Shown here piece after piece: positions 5,501-6,273 of a DNA stretch of 6,273 nucleotides. Origin of the DNA: Nitrospirota bacterium (GTDB taxonomy: Bacteria > Nitrospirota_A > Leptospirillia > Leptospirillales > Leptospirillaceae); assembly GCA_021838765.1 (NCBI GenBank), contig JAKCCY010000152.1, forward strand, positions 1 through 6,273, in the 5' to 3' direction. Position 1 is the stretch's first letter. Each line of letters opens with the position of its first letter. The notes under the pieces were generated by a model. That model was not told where the DNA came from. It saw only the letters and a list, made by a program, of their open reading frames with translations, and did no database searches. The translations under genes and the position numbers were made by a program.

Positions 5501-6273
5501 TCAGGAATTGCCTGATCCAGTCTTCCATCCTTCTCCAGTTCTATATCGCTCGAGAATCCATCGGGCGAAAGGAAGGCTTCCGGTAAAAGCGGGGGAGACG
5601 GCATTCAAGACATGGATCGACTCCCGGTCGCCTTCGACTAGGAAGTCTGAAACCAGTGTCCGGGTTCTTGTGTTTAAAAGCTGTGCCCGGATACCGGGTT
5701 TCCCCCACCGGGTAAAGCGGGAAGGGTCAATCTTTTTGACAAGATTTCTGGCCTGTTCGGCCATGTGGAGTTTTCGGTATTTCAGGATCTCATGAAGGGC
5801 CAGATCCCGAAACCCGAAGTCGTTCGATAAAAACAGGGAAGCTTCCCAGGAAAGAATCTTCTGAAGTTCGGATAGCGAAAATCTGGAAAGACCGCTGTAG
5901 TTCTCTCTCCAGAAGGCCGGAATGGCCGTGGGACCGATCTTGACCGTTCCATTGACCTTGATGGTGAAGTGAACACCAAGAAAAGGTTGCCCCAGATTGG
6001 GGACAGGGTAGATATTGGTCTTGACCGGTCGATCTTCCAGAACACTCGAATCGTATTCCAGGTAAATGCCCTTGAAGGGGAGAATGGTCGTGTCGGCAGA
6101 ATACCCGAAGTCACGGGCAATGCAGTCGGCATAGAGTCCTGCGGCATTGATAAGAGTTCGATAGGTGAAGGTTCTTTCGACATCTCCTTCACACGTGATT
6201 TCATGAGGGCCAAGTCTTTTTTTGTAAGATGTCCCGTAAAAGAATCGGACGCCAGAAGAGACAAGGTCTTTTT
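5501..6273 (-). CDS. lhgO: L-2-hydroxyglutarate oxidase/dehydrogenase, FAD-dependent (5' end outside window)
   Basis: The C-terminal 256 residues are visible in one unbroken frame from the right edge to TGA at 5503-5501. Family length is about 400, so the N-terminal FAD-binding Rossmann part lies beyond the window. Visible landmarks, counted from the first codon in the window, are INAAGLYADCIARDFGYSAD (41-60), PFKGIYLEY (65-73), IYPVPNLGQPFLGVHFT (87-103), VKIGPTAIPAFW, and near the end GKPGIRAQLL, VSDFLVE and HVLNAVSPAFTGSLPFAR. This matches LhgO/L2HGDH of the DAO oxidoreductase superfamily, which oxidises L-2-hydroxyglutarate to 2-oxoglutarate, usually feeding electrons to the membrane quinone pool. 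No start-codon ORF spans it because the true start is off-window. A partial, decayed copy of 5794-6247 sits at 2283-2732. The gap of 230 bp to the glycosyltransferases suggests a separate transcript. Confidence 0.9.
   Translation of the reverse strand, partial: KDLVSSGVRFFYGTSYKKRLGPHEITCEGDVERTFTYRTLINAAGLYADCIARDFGYSADTTILPFKGIYLEYDSSVLEDRPVKTNIYPVPNLGQPFLGVHFTIKVNGTVKIGPTAIPAFWRENYSGLSRFSLSELQKILSWEASLFLSNDFGFRDLALHEILKYRKLHMAEQARNLVKKIDPSRFTRWGKPGIRAQLLNTRTRTLVSDFLVEGDRESIHVLNAVSPAFTGSLPFARWILERYRTGEGWKTGSGNS
5794..6247 (-). repeat. Intact member of a 0.45-kb direct repeat (lhgO segment)
   Basis: This part of lhgO is repeated at 2283-2732 in the same orientation, about 3.5 kb away. The match starts at GAAGGGCC (5794 versus 2283) and fades out past AGAATCG (6241-6247 versus 2726-2732), with only scattered similarity around the polyA tract at the far end. 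The two glycosyltransferase genes lie between the copies. Confidence 0.9.

Noticed and set aside
5782..6264. 160-codon minus-strand open frame with an ATG start
   Set aside because: Wrong frame of lhgO. The real protein frame runs through the same bases without an internal stop and shows family motifs. The matching frame at 2243-2671 looks alike only because the DNA is duplicated.
1..6273. CRISPR array, tRNA or rRNA genes, attachment sites
   Set aside because: No regularly spaced repeats, no cloverleaf or rRNA-like sequence, and no integrase or clear att duplication were seen.

Overview
The window is a stretch of bacterial chromosome with moderate GC. It has Shine-Dalgarno-type ribosome sites, sigma-70-like promoters, stop/start overlaps between paired genes, and several decayed sequences. 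The gene content looks like an accessory region with two toxin-antitoxin (TA) loci, a transposase scrap and a duplicated gene fragment. The species cannot be fixed from this sequence. An environmental Gram-negative such as a Nitrospirota or Proteobacteria member is compatible, but that is a guess.

Layout from left to right. The left edge holds the first 48 codons of a minus-strand secreted protein (1-146). A gene-free stretch follows (147-570) with a perfect 14-bp tandem duplication and a well-formed promoter inside nested inverted repeats. That promoter faces a plus-strand TA operon: a Phd/YefM-type antitoxin (571-816) overlapping a PIN-domain VapC toxin (813-1235). Just after vapC lies what looks like the C-terminal remnant of an IS200/IS605-type TnpA transposase (1258-1401). 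Converging on it from the right is a minus-strand mazEF locus. Its MazE antitoxin (1930-2184) is intact and has a strong promoter and a perfect 13-bp-arm operator palindrome (2201-2230). Its MazF toxin (1533-1933) is broken by an apparent one-base deletion near 1685-1687.

The right half is all minus strand. In transcription order it has an lhgO-type L-2-hydroxyglutarate oxidase gene (5501-6273, 5' end outside the window), a family 2 glycosyltransferase with two C-terminal membrane helices (4302-5270), and a large multi-pass membrane protein resembling GT-C glycosyltransferases (2722-4305). The last two overlap by 4 bases. Right after them comes a degraded internal copy of lhgO (2283-2732) carrying three indels and a nonsense codon. 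The intact and decayed lhgO segments therefore form direct repeats flanking the glycosyltransferase pair.

How the parts work together. The GT2 enzyme probably loads a sugar onto a polyprenyl phosphate carrier and the membrane protein probably uses it on the outer face of the membrane; this is inferred from family and gene order. The two TA loci are independent modules. VapBC looks functional, while MazE is left as an antitoxin whose own toxin appears dead. I found no convincing wholly new system. The most notable items are the mazF lesion beside an intact operator, the nested symmetry at the vapBC promoter, and the duplicated lhgO segment whose edge supplies the last codons of the membrane protein.
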